From contig JAGXOB010000054.1 in NCBI GenBank assembly GCA_019894735.1, forward strand, positions 1 to 14,145: 14,145 nucleotides of DNA, written 5' to 3'. Source of the DNA: Promethearchaeota archaeon. GTDB taxonomy: Archaea; Asgardarchaeota; Lokiarchaeia; Sigynarchaeales; SOKP01. How positions within the stretch are numbered: the stretch's first letter is position 1; each line of letters begins with the position of its first letter. Positions 13,454 through 14,145 of the stretch are shown here, piece after piece. The position numbers and the translations under genes were made by a program. The notes under the pieces are model-generated. The model was not told the DNA's origin, did no database searches, and saw nothing but the letters and a program-made list of their open reading frames with translations.

Positions 13454-14041
13454 ATGTCCGCTTCTGATTTTCACTTTAGTTTAATGGATAATGAAGATTC
13501 ACTTAATGCAACAGCTAATAAGCACAAAGCATTTTATATAATCGTTCAAAATCTTACAGACAACTTTATCCCACAAGTTAAGGTAAAATTATCAGGACCT
13601 CCAGATGTTAAATTACTGATTAAAGTAGAAATTTACGGAGGAATTCCAAATCGTATTAGCAAGAAGCGTGTATTTAAAGTTTTATCAAAAAAAAATGGCA
13701 CCTTTCCTCTAACAGCAACGCTAACATCAGGGAAAGGGCATAAAATCGAACTACCAATTAAGCTTCAAGTTGGAGCGGTCACAGAGGTCGCAAAACCTAT
13801 TTCATTAGCTCCTAAACCCGAACCCAAACAAAAAGTTTTTAACCTTAATTGTCCGTATTGTGGCGATAAAATTGACGATGAATCTAAATTTTGTCCCCAT
13901 TGTGGTTCAAATTTAGTTAACATCAAAAAAAAAGCTGTTGAAACCCAAGAGGATACAAAAACTAAGCTTTGTCAAAATTGTGGAACAGAGTTATCGAAAG
14001 AAGCAAAATACTGTGCAAAATGTGGTCAAAATATCGTTTAA
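13454..14041 (+). CDS. Beta-rich domain protein with two C-terminal zinc ribbons
   Basis: This 195-residue protein has two parts. Residues about 24-108 alternate short strands (AFYIIVQNLTDNFIPQVKVKL, VKLLIKVEIYG, GTFPLTATLTSG, KIELPIKLQVG), resembling an Ig-like or CARDB-type beta sandwich. A Pro/Lys linker (115-127) leads to two zinc ribbons. The first is CPYCGDKI...FCPHCGSNL with Cys133, 136, 147 and 150; the second is CQNCGTEL...YCAKCGQNIV with Cys173, 176, 187 and 190. All eight ligands are present. Paired C-terminal ribbons of this sort are common in archaea and usually mediate protein-protein or nucleic-acid contacts. There is no signal peptide or membrane segment, so the beta domain is probably cytoplasmic. 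The gene has its own promoter-like region and closes the block behind the GTPase and coiled-coil genes. Specific function unknown. Confidence 0.88.
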   Translation: MSASDFHFSLMDNEDSLNATANKHKAFYIIVQNLTDNFIPQVKVKLSGPPDVKLLIKVEIYGGIPNRISKKRVFKVLSKKNGTFPLTATLTSGKGHKIELPIKLQVGAVTEVAKPISLAPKPEPKQKVFNLNCPYCGDKIDDESKFCPHCGSNLVNIKKKAVETQEDTKTKLCQNCGTELSKEAKYCAKCGQNIV

Positions 14042-14123
14042 GATAAGTAGAGCCTAAACGGTGAGCGAAATTATTCCCATTCTTCTCAATTTTTAAATTA
14101 ATGCAATTCAATCTGTAATTTTA

Positions 14124-14133
14124 GGTTTTTTTT
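14124..14133 (+). terminator. T-tract near the right edge
   Basis: A run of eight T (14126-14133), preceded by GG, lies about 85 bases after the zinc-ribbon stop codon and could end its transcript. The rest of 14042-14145 holds no coding frame or RNA that I can support. Confidence 0.3.
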
Positions 14134-14145
14134 AATAGTTATAGG

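Overview
This is a strongly AT-rich (roughly one third G+C by eye) stretch of archaeal DNA that looks like an Asgard (Lokiarchaeia-like) genome. The reasons are two Ras/Arf-type small GTPase genes with long C-terminal extensions, one carrying a longin-like N-terminal domain; an archaeal-type CDP-alcohol phosphatidyltransferase; double zinc-ribbon and coiled-coil proteins; TATA-like boxes about 25-30 bases before many ATG codons with almost no Shine-Dalgarno sequences, as expected for leaderless archaeal transcripts; and T-tract terminators. The lineage is inferred from gene content only. No rRNA, tRNA, CRISPR or insertion sequence was seen.

Layout. (1) 1-3530, all on the minus strand: a metabolic cluster transcribed leftwards, with an alpha/beta hydrolase (2700-3530), an acyl-CoA/aryl-CoA synthetase (889-2580) and an amidase-signature hydrolase cut by the left edge (1-833). 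All catalytic motifs in the visible parts are intact. (2) 3780-9393: five genes without a standard name. A possibly longin/profilin-like protein (3780-4373) and an AbrB-like plus helical-repeat protein (4467-5465) lie on the plus strand. A HEAT-like protein with a duplicated Lys/Glu-rich helix (5486-6718) and a cysteine-cluster protein (6763-7722) lie on the minus strand. A longin-like/GTPase fusion with a degenerate switch II motif (7909-9393) is on the plus strand. (3) 9511-11692, plus strand: a well-conserved M32 metallocarboxypeptidase and a membrane CDP-alcohol phosphatidyltransferase, probably an archaetidylinositol phosphate synthase. (4) 11805-14041, plus strand: an intact Arf/Rab-like GTPase with a helical tail, a coiled-coil protein directly behind it whose reading frame extends about 180 bases upstream of its first ATG (apparent AUU start or damaged ATG), and a beta-rich protein ending in two zinc ribbons.

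How the parts may work together is inference. The GTPases, the longin-like and helical-repeat proteins and the zinc-ribbon protein are the kinds of parts from which Asgard archaea are thought to build GTPase-regulated, membrane-associated assemblies. The inositol-phospholipid-type enzyme nearby could supply a membrane head group but may be an unrelated housekeeping neighbour. The 3.8-9.4 kb block plus the GTPase/coiled-coil pair is the most likely place for an undescribed system. No intergenic gap exceeds 300 bases; the longest, 3531-3779, is a divergent promoter region.
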